Shown: positions 1 through 13,100, numbered from the stretch's first letter. The stretch is DNA of 64,000 nucleotides from Cercis canadensis (GCA_003255065.1 QAOA01000773.1:129728-193727), one strand, 5' to 3'. The notes: generated by a model not told the origin, from the letters alone. Numbers and translations: made by a program.

Positions 1-1063
1 TCACACAGCATCATTGTACCTTCCTTGTACAATAGGAATGCCTAGCAAGTATCCACACTCCAGCACCTAGCGCCAACAATTATATTCCAAATCTGCCTTC
101 AAAAGAGTAAGTAAGAAAATGCACAAATCTCCTCAAAGGACTTAATATTTTTTCAGAACTGTGAACAAATATTCACATGGCATCATTGCACCTCTGTTGT
201 ACAATAAGAATGCCTAGCAATCATTGACACTCAGGGGACTTGGTGCCGACAAAATATTCCTTTACATAAAAAGAACCCATGAAAAGCACATACTTTCTTG
301 AAAGGGCTTTTCGACAATTAAAAATGCAACCAAAAAAACCACTCGGCATTATTCTACCTATTTTGTTCAATAGGAATGCCTAGCAATTCTCCACATTCAA
401 TACCTAGTGCCAACCAAAACATTACAAATCCACCTTCTCATAAAATAACCGATGATATATGCACAAAATTTCATTTAATGAAACATTTTACAAACTTAAA
501 CAGCCGTCCCAAAAATCCCCTTGGCATCATTGTACCTCTTTCTTACAATATGAATGCCTATTAATTGTCCCCACTTGGTACCTATTCCTGACAACAATAT
601 TCGGAATATCCATCAAATAGAAATGGATAATGATATACATACTTGAGGGGACTTTCTGTACATTTATAACAAGCGACTCAAATATCCACTAGGCATCATT
701 GAACCTCTCTTGTACAATAGGAATGCCAACCAATTATCCATGGTTAGCATCTAGTGCTAACCAAAACAATCCAAACCCAACTTCACATGAAAATAGAGAT
801 TGAAAGATGCCCAGAGTTTCAATTAAAGGACGTTTTATACATTTTCAGAAAACTTGAAAATTCTCACAGCATCATTGTATCTTCCACATACAATAGGAAT
901 GCCTAGATATTATTCACACTCAGGCACCTAGTGCCAACAACTATATTCCAAATCTGCCTTCAATAAATAAGCAAGGAAATGCAAACATATCTAGACAAGA
1001 TTTATATGTTTTCCAAAATGCAAACAAATAATTCACATGACATCATTGTACCTCTCTTATACA
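1..1063. repeat. ~172-bp tandem satellite, seven monomers, five-monomer higher-order period
   Basis: The core CATCATTGTACC, or a close variant, recurs at 9, 181, 347, 525, 694, 870 and 1041, giving spacings of 166-178 bp. Each monomer also carries a conserved ACAATAGGAATGCCTA block. Monomer 1 resembles monomer 6 (870), and monomer 2 resembles monomer 7 (1041), much more than they resemble their neighbours. This indicates a higher-order unit of five monomers (about 860 bp). The array starts before the window and breaks off near 1063 inside a monomer. Confidence 0.9.
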
Positions 1064-1925
1064 AAATCCCAATATAAATTTATATGGAAATCTATTCGAA
1101 TTTCTTTTGATGACACGATCCGATATTCAAAAAAGGAAAAAATAAAATTACACGGATGGAGGACTACAATCCCTATTCTTTCTTTATTGATGAGGCCAAC
1201 CACAAAAGATAAAGTACCTAATGAAATAAAGCTACATGAGAATTTCTGCATAACCTTGAATATTTTGTTCTAAGTCCTAATTTGTAACGACCCATGCATC
1301 GGAAGGTCCACCTTAAAATTTCATGGTTAGACCCTAGGCAGAATTATCATCTATTGAGTAAGAAGATAATATCCCATAAGTAAATCTCCACTGTGAAGGG
1401 AGATAAAAGTGAATAAATCATTAGTAAACCTCCAAAAAAATTAAGAAAGAATATAATTTAAAGAGATCTACCTACACTGTGAAGCTAAAACTGCTGAGCA
1501 TCCAGATGCAGAACCTGTCATATAAAAAGAAAAAAATTGAAAAAAAGATCAGAAAAGGAAAAAAAAAATGGAATAAGAAGGATCAATAAAAATGAGTAGA
1601 AAGTTAGGATGTTTACATTTTTTTCATTCATAAGAGCCATCTCATGGGATGTTATAACTTCTAGAGAATTCCCACATATATGTAACAGCTAGACTTATTG
1701 CAAAGATCAAAAGGCCAAGAACAAACAAAAGGAAAGATGACATATGATTTGAATAAAATCGGGTAGGAGGCTACATACCAGTGATGATGAATTGCAGCCA
1801 TTTGGAAGCACATTATAATTTGAAAAAAAAAATTGCATCCTTTGTTTAGCAAGTGGTTCTCTTTCATAGTTTCTGCATCAAGTGCAAAGGAGAAACCGTG
1901 GAGGATAGAGAACTTTTGAGATAGA
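1064..1925. other. Intergenic, no gene recognised
   Basis: Directly after the satellite break, 1057-1273 is open on both strands (78 codons plus, 64 codons minus), but neither translation resembles a family I know. The rest is AT-rich with A-runs. I see no splice-linked exons or RNA gene. Confidence 0.5.
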
Positions 1926-1926
1926 C

Positions 1927-1936
1927 AGAGAGAGAG

Positions 1937-1973
<37 letters not shown>
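1927..1973. repeat. (AG)n(AT)n microsatellite
   Basis: An AG dinucleotide run (about 1927-1940) passes directly into an AT dinucleotide run (about 1941-1973). Simple repeat, probably length-polymorphic. Confidence 0.95.
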
Positions 1974-1980
<7 letters not shown>

Positions 1981-1984
1981 AATG

Positions 1985-2615
1985 CTATGTACCTTTAGAG
2001 ATGCTGAAAAAAAGATAGATTTAGAGAGACAAATATTGTATAGAGAAAGAACAAACCTTATTACATTTGGAGATTTAAGAGATAGAAAGAAGAAAAAAAT
2101 GAAATAGATCTTAAGGATCCATAATATTATAGCAACAAATGGTATATAGAGAAAGAGCAAACATTGTTTCCTTTGTTGATGGGGAAATCGTGGGAGAGGA
2201 AAAAGAATATTGAAGGAGCAAAACAGATACATAAAAAAGATTGAGAAATATATTAGAATGAAATAAATGTTGAGAAACAAAATTACAGCAACCAAAAACA
2301 TATAGAGAAATAGCATACCTTATTGCCTTTGGAGATGGAGGAGATGAAGAGGAAAAAGAATAATAAAATAACAAAATGGTTGCATAAGGAGATTGAGAGA
2401 TATATTAAAATGAAATAGATATTGTGAAACAAAATTACAACAACAAAAAAAAAATATAGAGAAAGAACATATCTTGTTGCCTTTGGAAACAGAGGAGATT
2501 GAGAGAAAAAAAGATTAATGAAATAGCAAAATGACTGCATATAGAGATTGAGAGATATATTAGAATGAAATAGATATTAAGATAGAAAACTACAACAATA
2601 GAAAAAATGATTTTA
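1985..2615. repeat. ~154-bp minisatellite, about four degenerate copies
   Basis: The phrase TATAGAGAAAGARCAWAC recurs near 2039, 2148, 2301 and 2455. It is followed each time by a CTTTGGAGA-like block, a GAGATTGAGAGATATATTA block and AATGAAATAGATATT. The last two spacings are about 153-154 bp; the first unit is shorter. Overlapping minus-strand open frames across the array (1975-2540) are Phe/Leu/Ser-rich translations of the repeat, not genes. Confidence 0.8.
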
Positions 2616-4310
2616 AAAAAAAAACTTGGGTGCTTCTTCAGATGGAGAAAAATGATTAATTAATTCGTGAGCCAATAGATATGAGTCTCATATGAAGTGC
2701 AATATATATAGTGATTTATGGAGGTACAAACTCTAAACAATAATTTCANTTTATGGAGGTACAAACTCCAAACAATAATTTTAGAATTCAAATTCAAAAA
2801 TCAAAATTTATTGGGGGCTATAATTTGGGAGAGTACTTGACAATTCTTATTAACCAAAATTAATTGAATAAATTTTTCCACAATGTGAAATTTCAATTTC
2901 TTATATTTTGTTTGAATTAATAACAATTTTGAATTACTTAAACCGAAATTCAAGCAATCAATTATAAATTANAATTCAAGCAGTCAATTATAAATTAAAG
3001 AAATAAATAGTATATTCATGGTATTGCCTATCAAGCAACCAATTAAATATTGTCTATCAAGCAATCAAATAAATCAGTGACTTTTTGCTGATTTGTACGA
3101 GACTTTAACCAAATTTTGGTGATTACTTGATATCTCCTATCAATCAATCAATTAAATGTATTATATTTTGTTCTAGGACGGTTTTTGTTTTAATTTATTT
3201 ATCAAATAATAAATGGTGAGAAATTCTAAGTATAGAAGTAAATTAAAGACACAAAATTTGATTTCTTTTTCAGGTTTTGATAGAATTATAATTGTCATTG
3301 CATTAATTGTGATTATTCATAATTCGTATTAATGTCTGGAGTGCCACGTGGCGAGCTGTTGAGTATTTGGATATTTCTTTTATAGTTTATAAGATATAAG
3401 ATTATAGAAGCAACAATAACTACAAAAAATTATTATTATTTTTTGATCTTTAGTTTACATCTAATATCATAGTTCATAATTATTAAATCTAAAATTATAA
3501 TTATAATTTTTTAGAGGTTTCTCACATGACAATACCACAGTTGTTAATNGGTTTCTCACATGACAATACTACAGTTGTTAATGTAAAAGGTAATTAATCT
3601 TGACCGTTAAAAATAAATTGTCAAGATTAAATATTTATACATCAATAACCATAATGTTACTATGTTGGGGAAGTATCACATACCTCTCTAGTCTTGTAAA
3701 ATTTTCTATTTTTTTAGGAACAAAATTTAAAAAATAAATAAGTTAAGGCAACATTAATAAATACCTACCAACAAAAAGTTACTAAAAAACTAATATTCAA
3801 AAAATTAAAATCTAGCAATTAAACCAGCTATTATAGACAAAAAAAAAAATCAATTCAACACTCACAAATCACATCTATTTTCTTAGAAAATAGGATGATA
3901 CATAGTATAAATTTTGAATTCAATTTTAAATTAAAAAAAAAGGCTAGATATCAAATGTAAGATTTATAAATTTTGTATTTGAACACAAAATCTAAAAAAA
4001 AAAAAAAAAAAAACCTTAGATCAAGACAATGACACATATATTTGATACATACCAAGATTAGGTGTAGGCTAGGCGCCAGTGGTTTGGTTGGGTTCTGCAA
4101 CACAAGAAGGCCACACGAGTTTGGGTCGGTGGGTGTGTGCGTTTAGCTGGCGCTCAAATTCCCATGCTAAAGAAACAATAAATAAAACCAATCAAACAAC
4201 CACGTTCTACCCGTTTGAGATAAAGAAAATTAAAAAAGAAACAATAATAGCGCCATAGATTAAAAAACCACTTTCTGTCCTTTTATCATCTCTTTAGTGC
4301 TCAGTAGTAG
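2616..4310. other. AT-rich intergenic DNA with three N-joins
   Basis: No coding exon, RNA gene or recognisable transposon seen. Single N bases at 2749, 2972 and 3549 are each flanked by direct repeats: 2715-2747 with 2750-2782; about 2946-2971 with 2973 onward; 3516-3548 with 3550-3582. Each pair differs by about one base. These look like unmerged contig ends. Confidence 0.7.
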
Positions 4311-4316
4311 TATTAC

Positions 4317-4448
4317 TTATATAATGCGTCTAATTGATCTCCAATATCACTCCCTGTATCTGGCGCATGAGAATTTCGTTGGCCAAGCTTTGGGTCACTC
4401 CTGCTCCTCTCTCTCTCTCAAAGCATACGAATATTGGTAGCTTTGCAG
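4317..4448 (+). promoter_or_regulatory. Probable core promoter and 5' UTR exon of the DsbA-like gene
   Basis: TTATATAA at 4317-4324 fits a TATA box. About 25-30 bp downstream begins a CT-rich stretch ending in TTTGCAG followed by GTATTC at 4449, a plausible 5' UTR splice donor. The matching acceptor would be the GCAG ending at 5684, 13 bp before the ATG. This would be a ~1.24-kb 5' UTR intron. Inferred from signals only. Confidence 0.45.
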
Positions 4449-4590
4449 GTATTCTTTCTTCCTTTCTTATCGAACACCTTCTATATATCTCACTGCTTCA
4501 CCCTTTTCAACTTTGTTCATATATACATATATCAAATTAATTAGATTTGTTCTTCATGGGTTACTGTTGTGTTTGAAAGACTGCATTTTT

Positions 4591-4850
4591 TTTACTTTAT
4601 TCAACTCTCTTTAGCTGAGCAGCAACTTTCTCTAATTGAGGATGAGAGGGAGACAGTGAAAATTGAAGGGCCTTAATTCTATCAGATGATTGAACTTAAT
4701 TTACCAAATGAGCTTTGGAAAGATCTTTACTTTATTCATCCCTCTTTAGCTGAATAGCAACTTTCTCAAATTGAGGATGAGAGGGAGACAGTGAAAATTG
4801 AAGGGCCTTAATTCTATCCAGATGAGCTTTGGAAATATCTTTCCTTTACT
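4591..4850. repeat. 135-bp tandem duplication in the putative 5' UTR intron
   Basis: The block starting TTTACTTTATTCA at 4591 recurs at 4726. Both copies contain GAGGATGAGAGGGAGACAG and AATTGAAGGGCCTTAATTCT. Copies differ by several substitutions and small indels and have no N between them, so this duplication looks genuine. Confidence 0.85.
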
Positions 4851-5697
4851 AGTATGCCTCATTTTTATAACTCTTATTAATGGACTATGAGCAGTTGATA
4901 ATACTTTATCCATACACCTGATAATCTATACTATTATAGAAATTCCCTTCTTTAGTGCATTCCTTTTGTTTTGCCAAAGACCAATCATCCTGTGCCTAAT
5001 GATCTAATGAACCTTTTATGTTTAGATTCATACAAATCTTCAATTCTTTTTGTTTAGATTCCTAACTGTTTAGGTTTTCTAAAAAAATCTGACGTTTCTT
5101 CTACTCTTAAATATTACTAACACTGAAACATGTTACAGTGTGTCAAATGCATCTCTCCAAGTCTAAGCCATGGTCAGCATAGAAATTTTGTTTTTTATGT
5201 TTTGAAACATACTGGTATGAGTCTAATATTTGTCATATTTCTGTGTGGATGACAATGTCTCGCATGAATACCTACACACATATCTTCTTCCTCACCCTTT
5301 TGGCCAAACCCATTCATTCTTATTGGCCCCCACTCTCCCATGATGGGATAGTTGTGAGAGATTCAGAAATCTAGCCCTTATATTGGTTGAATGAGTTGAT
5401 TTCAGGAATCAGTTATATTATCCAAAATAGGTTGTGAGCAAATACGTTGTGCTCTTAGCAATCTCTAACATGTTATATCATTACTCCTCTTGCTTTATCT
5501 TGAGATTGTTGAGAAATTTGAGATGACCTGCATGTGATATGTCAAGGTTCCTGCAGTAATATACTTATGACTATCAGAAGATTAAGAAGCTTTTGTTTGC
5601 AAATTATAATATGCTGAGAGAAAAGTATCATGTTATTTTTTTATCAGAATCTTGGTATTTATTTATGTTTTATATAGACTGCAGATACAGCTGGATC

Positions 5698-7642
5698 ATG
5701 GCTGAGTCTGCCGGTACCAACACTAACAAGAAGCTTGTTCAAATTGATATTAGTTCGGATACTGTATGCCCATGGTGCTTCGTTGGAAAAAAGTATCTTG
5801 ACAAAGCCATATCTGCCTCTAAGGATCAATATGACTTTGAGGTTTTACTCCTCTCTTTCTCTCTCTCTCTACTTGTGCCCAAATGGGTATGGCCGTAGGG
5901 CATATTCCATCCTAATTTGCTGCTAAACTGATTTTACAGTTAAATTGGCGTCCATTTCAACTTGACCCTGCTGCCCCTAAAGAAGGCATTGACAAGAGGG
6001 AGTATTACAGAAGGAGGTTTGGATCTCCAGCAGAACAGAAGCATGCTCAGATGGCAGAGGTTTCTTTTTAATCACTCTTAAACTCACATTTGTTATTGTT
6101 GGTATTATTGCCGGTGATTCAGCCTATTAGTGACATTTGAAGATGTTCTTATGCCTATTTGGTATTTGCAGGTTCTTAAGAGCCTTGGTTTGGAATATAA
6201 TATGTCTGGACTCACGTAAGCTTAAGAGTTGTTTTAAAATTCTTTTAATGGACATCTTTTACAGTTCATCAGTGTGCCACTTTAAAGTGGATAGCTCTGA
6301 AGAAGCTTTCTGTAGTTGAAGTTCAACTAACATTGTCTTAACTCTACACAGGGGAAACACTATGGATAGCCATAGGCTTATATATTTTGCTGGGCAGCAG
6401 GGCCATGACAAGCAACATAATCTTGTAGAAGAACTGTGCCTTGGCTACTTCACACAGGCAAAATACATTGGTGACCGGTAAGTAAGGTTCTTTTGTTATT
6501 CTGTATGGGAAACTATTATTGTCAAAAGTAAGTTAATATTATGTTCTCTTGATTGCTTTAAAGGCCATTGGACAATTCTCAAGGAGATGTCCTCTGGTGG
6601 ATACACCATGGAAGAGCTGTCATCTGTATGCATGGTTTTCGTAGCAAGTGATTGGTGTGTCTTAAGTATTCTACCATCCTGCACCCTTTTTGTTAACATC
6701 CATGTTGCAGTGCTTTATTATGTTATTTTTGTTGGTTGAATTTTCCTTAGATATTAACTTGACAATAGACCAATTTCCCCCCCTTTCTTATATGACGTAA
6801 CATATATTTACTCAAATGGGAAAACAAAAATACCAACTTCCTTCAATGGGAGTCCTTCTAAATATGAAGTATCATCTGCTATGTATAATATCTATGACTA
6901 ATTGAGTGGGAATGGATGTTCAGTACGAACAAGTATGGGAATGCAGGCCCAAAAATATTTATCTAGTGGGATTATAGGGGGCCAAGTGTATTGGAATTCC
7001 TAAAATGACAGGTATTATCATTTGCAATTTGGATGCAGGGAGTTTCTTCTGGAATGTGCTAGCAAGGCTGGCATAGAAGGGGCATCAGAGTTTCTTCAAG
7101 ACCCCAACAATGGGCTGAAGGAGGTAGTTTTTATATAAGCAAACTCCTTTCTGCTGCATTTGGTTCCCAAATTATGATTAAATTTTATTCTACTCGGGGG
7201 TTGAATTATTTGAGTGGTTGTTCCAGTTTCTTAGCATATTTTTTCATTCATGTTAAACCAAATGATCTGCACGCGATATGTTTGCTTATCTGACATTTTC
7301 AGTAGTTATGGAGCCAAGCATTCAAAATACAAAGTAGTGTTACTGCAATATTGTGGCAATTTTCATGACCAACTTGGCAACCACGTGGTGGTAGCGCTAA
7401 CCTTGATTTTAATGACTCTCACCAGGTTAAGGATGAGATCAATACGTACTCAGGAAACGTTTCAGGAGTTCCATTTTTTGTGGTGAGTGTATAAAATTCC
7501 AGTTATTTTATTCAACTTTAGAATGATCAGCACCCAGCAGAATGATTTGTTTAATAATTGGCAGATTAATGGGAGGCACAAGTTGAGCGGCGGGCAACGC
7601 CCTGAGGTTTTCTTAAGAGCTTTCCAAGCAACCACAAGTTGA
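5698..7642 (+). CDS. DsbA/FrnE-like thioredoxin-fold oxidoreductase (217 aa, 7 coding exons)
   Basis: Exons 5698-5841, 5940-6059, 6172-6215, 6352-6477, 7039-7123, 7426-7482 and 7565-7642 join in frame with GT-AG introns to 217 codons plus TGA, the usual length for this family. The product belongs to the DSBA-like/FrnE thioredoxin superfamily (plant homologue At5g38900 as I recall it). The N-terminal strand is followed by C-P-W-C (Cys24-Pro-Trp-Cys27), the thioredoxin-type redox motif. The helical insert runs through the middle, including the DSHRLIYFAG segment, and the SGVPFF loop (about residue 187) supplies the cis-proline. No signal peptide is evident, so a cytosolic location is likely. 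The physiological substrate is unknown. The ATG at 5698 is chosen because it starts the family-like N-terminus; open frame upstream lacks family similarity. It is convergent with the RING gene. Confidence 0.93.
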
Positions 7643-8978
7643 TATTGCAGCTCCTGGAAATTCTGCAGTCCTGTGTATGGATGGAACAATGGAAAAAATA
7701 AGTTGGCACTCGGCATTGAGAGCAGTTGTATGTTATATTATACCGTGATGTGAACTTCTGATAAAAAAGACAAATTGCATGGCTTCCTCTACGTTATTTT
7801 CACTGCTTCCAAATGCAGTCATTATGAACTGAATGACCTTGGCTATGCTGTTTAATTGAATAACAACAGTTGTATGTTGGTCCTAGAACCGTGAATAATA
7901 CTCCAAATTATTGAGTGTATATATGACCCCAGCGCCTACTTCTGTGAATAACAGCAGTGTATAATCTCATAAGCTGAGGTTGCAGGTTCAATTTCTTAGT
8001 TTAAAAAATATCTCCTATTAGAAAATATAACTTTTTCTATCTAACAGCCAAAAAAATAATAATAGACATTTTTCCAAATTTTATTCCTCTTAAAAAGGGA
8101 TTAGAATTGTCTAACTATTTTGAACTAATCACTTAAAATAAGAGAAATTACATTAGTGTGTTTCACAAGTTCCCCCCAACGCTGATTGCAGCTAGACATT
8201 AGAGAAATATAATGGCTCTAAGCTTTCTTACAAAACACTTTCCATTTAAGCTGGTCTAGTGATCCTCCTATAGCTTCATTAAAGCTCATTGTCAAGAATA
8301 ACCCTGTTTTGTTAATGATAGAGGTATTCATAATTGCGCCAAGGCCATTGGGAAAATCCAATCTAATCAAACGCACATAATCAATTCAACAGGTAAAAAA
8401 TATTTGAAACTAAACCATACATGCATAAGCTAAAGTTTCTGGAATTTTGCTAACAACTTGATTGATTTAGATTTTACTTCATTAATTTGCTAGTTGTAGG
8501 ATCTAATAAATCAATTGAGCCAATCCAATTGTGAAAGGATTGGCTTGGCTTCCCAAAGAAGAAGGTTGGCCAAAATGTCAAAATCAAGCCTACCACTTGA
8601 ACACTCCTTAATTAGTCAAACTCTGAAAACTCGAGGGCATGATACCACCAATATTAACAACAAATGCAGAGAAAAAAAAAATCAATTCAGTCAAATTAAC
8701 AACCCTTCTCTTTCTATAACAAGGCTAAAGTGTTGAAACCATGACAAATTTCCATCTCAAATTGCAATTTTCTTTCTTTCATAGTTTTTTGAAAAGAGGA
8801 AAAGTTGAATGTCAAAAGCAACTTGGATGAAGTTGAAATTACAATGGTTGAGAAAACTTATATACTTACTGTACAAGAAAAGCACTTAATTTGCAGTATT
8901 CACAATATCTGTCTATACTTATATTCTTCCTTTCCTCTTTAGCTGGCTTCATCCACGACACAACACTTTTGGTCAAGA
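7643..8978. other. 3' intergenic region between two convergent genes
   Basis: Holds the 3' UTRs of the DsbA-like gene (+) and the RING gene (-). The stretch 7957-8065 contains AGGTTCAATTTC, a pol III box-B-like motif, and ends in CTAACAGCCAAAAAAATAATAATA. That tail is nearly the same as one at about 16785-16812. It may be a degraded SINE of the same family. Nothing else recognised. Confidence 0.45.
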
Positions 8979-10099
8979 TTAGGTCGTTTCATCGAATACC
9001 ATCACCTACAACAAAACAAAAGAAATAAATGACCATTCTACAATGATTCATTAAACTCGCAACTTTATCTAGGGCAGAATTCAGTTCATCAATCTCAAAT
9101 GAGCTTTCTCAGCAGCTAAAGAAAATATTTCTCATGCTCAGACTCTCAAGTCGGGCTCAGTACAAACCAATTCATTTATATATTTAAATGAAGTACATAA
9201 AAATAATAATCATAGATGATTATCAAGCGACGCACAAACATTCCTAAGGCAAGCAGGATGGAAGTAAATCTCAGCTCATATAAGCAGAGTCAAGCTCGGG
9301 AAGCTCCAACTTATGCATGGTCACCCAACCCTTTCCGATATACATTAATTTATGCCAAGTATAAGCACATATTACATACATGATTTTTTTTCTTTTTTAA
9401 ACCTGTAGGCAGAGAGGGGGAGAACACATTTTGTGCTCTTTGGGGAGGGGAGGGCCGAAGGGGACAAGCAGGGCATTAAACCCACGACCTTGAAGCACCA
9501 TGGCCTCTGGCCATGCTTGGTGACCGGTGGGCTAAAGCCATTGGTCATATTACATACATGCTTCTTTTTATCTCTTTCATCAGTTAATATCAAAGGCTTT
9601 TTTCAGTTTGCAGCATTCACAATGTATCAACTAGAAGTAGCGCCACATGTAGTAGACTCATCATTTCTGTCAATGCACCCGTAGTTAGTTGGTTTAACTA
9701 GACACATCATATACACACCTAAACATGCATGAAGAGTGTCCAAACTTTGCGCCATGCAGCTTTTTGTTTCTAGGAAATAACATCTACCCAAACAATACTT
9801 GCATGGCAGTTACACTGATGCATCAGCCAGGAAACTCATACCAATGCATGGACCAATGAATAGAAATGCCATAAGACTGGGTTATTCTGCCGTCATGCCA
9901 AGTGGAACATAAATTGCAGAAGTCTTGCAAAAGAAAAAAAAAAAAAAGCTTCTGAAAAGTCCCATATGAATGACATCTCAAAACACGTGGTAATATAATA
10001 ATAAAAGGTGGAAAAGCTAAATGTAAAATTTCTCTGTTATTCAGTAAGGTAAGCAAGCACAGTTGCTAAAAAACAAAATTAAGATCTCTTGCCCCTTAC

Positions 10100-10130
<31 letters not shown>

Positions 10131-13100
10131 TTTGGTTGGAGTGGGGGGGTGTCAATACCCCTGGATACACTCTCGCTTGATCAAACAGAACAGTCATGTC
10201 ATGAAAGAGGTTCTGGGGATTAAGAAAAGACAGCAACCAAACAGCCAATTATGTATGTGAATAGGAAGAGTGCTCCACTCAGAATAGGAAATCCAAAAGA
10301 GTGGCAAACCGTCAGACAATTCTTGTCTAATTACAGTACCTTAATATGTAAACAAACAAAAGCAACCTAGTTACATGTATCAAGTCCTACAATAACCTTT
10401 TCATTTGTTGGATAATGGTATAATTTCTTTTAACTAAAATGACAATGTGATGAACAAATAATACCAATAGATAAAAAAGACATACTATAAATATGCATGT
10501 AACCAAATGGTTAGACTTTTTTGGTTTGTTTTTTGNCCAAAAGAGTGGCAAACTGTCAGACAATTCTTGTCTAATTACAGTATCTTAATATGTGAACAAA
10601 CAAAAGCAACCTAGTTACATGTATCAAGTCCTACAATAACCTTTTCATTTGTTGGATAATGGTATAATTTCTTTTAACTAAAATGACAATGTGATGAACA
10701 AATAATACCAATAGATAAAAAAGACATACTATAAATATGCATGTAACCAAATGGTTAGACTTTTTTGGTTTGTTTTTTGATGTAATTCCATACATTAAGG
10801 AGAAATATTCATCCTCCTCTTTCATTGTATCCCTTCTTTCTCTCTAATAAACTCTCTTCTCTTATATTTAGACTCCATAGAATAAGGTTTTGAATATAGG
10901 ATTGATTGCTTTTATAGGTTTGAGTAAATGTTTAATGTTTGCTCTATCCAGAAGAAAATTCAATAACTTGTAGGCTTTGTGGTAAGCTATTTGTCTCCAA
11001 AATTATAGATTTTAAGGTTTAGACTTGACAGAGAATGAGTTAGAGAAAGTTTTGAGGAATATATGCAAGCGAATTGCAGCAAAGAAGAGAAAGTGAAGAG
11101 AACAGAAACTTAGCTGACAGGTATATAAAAACTAACCTTTCATCAGTTTTAACTCTCAATTATCAACTCTCTAAAATGGCCTAAATACAGAGTTTTTTTT
11201 TCTAATTGTTTCTAGACTTAAAACTTTCATACCCCAACAAAAAATGAGGAGGAGTTTAACTACCCTATCCTATTATTTTATTTAAAAAATACCCTAATCC
11301 TATTAGGAATAAGTCTCATAAATGAGGTAACTACTAAAAGATTAACTTGCTACCTAATGAAAGACACAGAGGAGCTCTGATATAATTCTGAAAATATATT
11401 TCATGAAGCTCTTTACTGAAATAACAATTCGGCCCCTGCACACAAAACAAATGCCCAAGTAAACTTCAAAATACTCAGAGAGCCTCTTCTCTATCCTGGG
11501 TCAGTGTTATAAAAGGCGTACAGTGGCCTGAAGAGCCAACCCCCAAAAACACCTAAGTGGCAAAGCAGAGTGGGTGCTTCATTGAAGTGAAGCAGCCAAT
11601 TGAAAAAAAATGCAGAACATAAAACAGAGCCTAATTTAGTGCAGAAATAGAATACAAAGAAGTATAATAGAAGAAACAGAAATCATGTGTAGTTTGGTTG
11701 GCATATAACAGAAGAAAAAAGAGCCACTGGTTGTTGTTTGGATGGCATTTGAGTATCACAAATGAAAACAGATATCAATTATCAGGGTCTAGAGAAATCA
11801 ATTTATGAGGGTTCTCTTTAGTTGCTGTGTAACAGAAGAAAACAAAGAAATCAATTAAGGAAGGTGTTGTTTGGACTCTGGTTCAGTAGAGTGAGGCAGA
11901 AAAGAAGAAGATAGTTCACTAGAGAAAGTATAGAGCTGAGAGCCAAACCTTTTTTTTCTATAGGCAATATCTGGCTCTGCTGCGACAGTTATTTTAAAAC
12001 CTATCAATCCCATGCAAAATACACATCAATGCTCTTTTCTTTTGTGTTTTTTTACCTCCTAATGGACTTAGAATGCAGTAAATTACCTATCTGGCCCACT
12101 AAATTACACAATCACTGGCTTAAGTATCACTTAATTTGGGTTAATGTTGTAAAACTGCCTAACCTAAGAAGCATCTGCTTCAAGCGCTTCACACTTCATG
12201 CTGCGTTGCCCAGAAGCAGGTGCTTGAGGCATGCATCACTGAAGTGAGGTGCCTCAGGTGTCCCTGGAGAGCCATCCCTGTTTGGCGCCCCACTTTTTCC
12301 GCTTCAGCAGTTGAAGCAGCCGCTTTTAATATCACTGTCCTGGGTTCATCAGGCCAACAAAGAAGAAGGCCTTTCCAAAAGCCGCAGGAAATCTCTTTGG
12401 TAGTCCTAAAGAAAATTGAGAATAAAATAAAAGAAAATTTGATTTTACAGCCTACACGCTGAAGATCACAAGCAAGAGCCGGTATCAACATTGGGAAAAT
12501 GTAAAATCCACCAAAGTTCCCTGACTTGTAGAACTTTTTAAACACATTCACAAGTAAATCATGACATAAGAATGCTTATACAGTAAGAGTGATGGTCAAA
12601 AGAAGCAGATTAAGAGCAGAAGAAAAAGCCAAAGTGAACAGGGAAATACTTCATTAAGACAGCCTACAGATTCCCTATATCTTCATCCCTAGCTTTTAAG
12701 AGACAACAGGCAGTTGCAGAACAAAGATACATATTAATTAAACTTATTGCATCACAGTAAAACACTATTGATATGTTCTATGCTAATTGCTGATGAACTA
12801 ACAATCTTTTCAGTAAAGTCTAATTGTTTTTTACTTCCAATAATGAAGGAATTCAGAAAAAACTGAGAAGAAAATTTACCTTCCCACAAACAGGACAGTT
12901 TTCACTTCTTTCCATCCACTCATAAATGCAACTAAGATGAAAATGATGAGAACATTTTGTCATTATCTTCGGATTTTCTTCAGTATATTCTGCAAACCAA
13001 AAAAATTGTAGAAATAAGGCTTATAATTTCACAAATACTACTGCTCGGAACTTTGACGTTTGCTGGTAGTCCCCTATGCTAAGGTTACACTCTTTAGTCA

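Noticed and set aside
1..1063. CRISPR-like array
   Set aside because: Regular spacing but whole monomers, not spacers, are conserved; the sequence is a eukaryotic satellite.
1975..2540. Three overlapping minus-strand ORFs of 85-113 codons
   Set aside because: They are translations of the purine-rich minisatellite, overlap each other in different frames and have low-complexity Phe/Leu/Ser composition.
6564..6665. Possible extra exon in the long intron of the DsbA-like gene
   Set aside because: The known family sequence passes directly from the exon ending GDR to EFL; including this stretch would add unrelated residues and stops.
9433..9684. 83-codon plus ORF and its 73-codon antisense partner
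   Set aside because: Both lie across the SINE and its flank.
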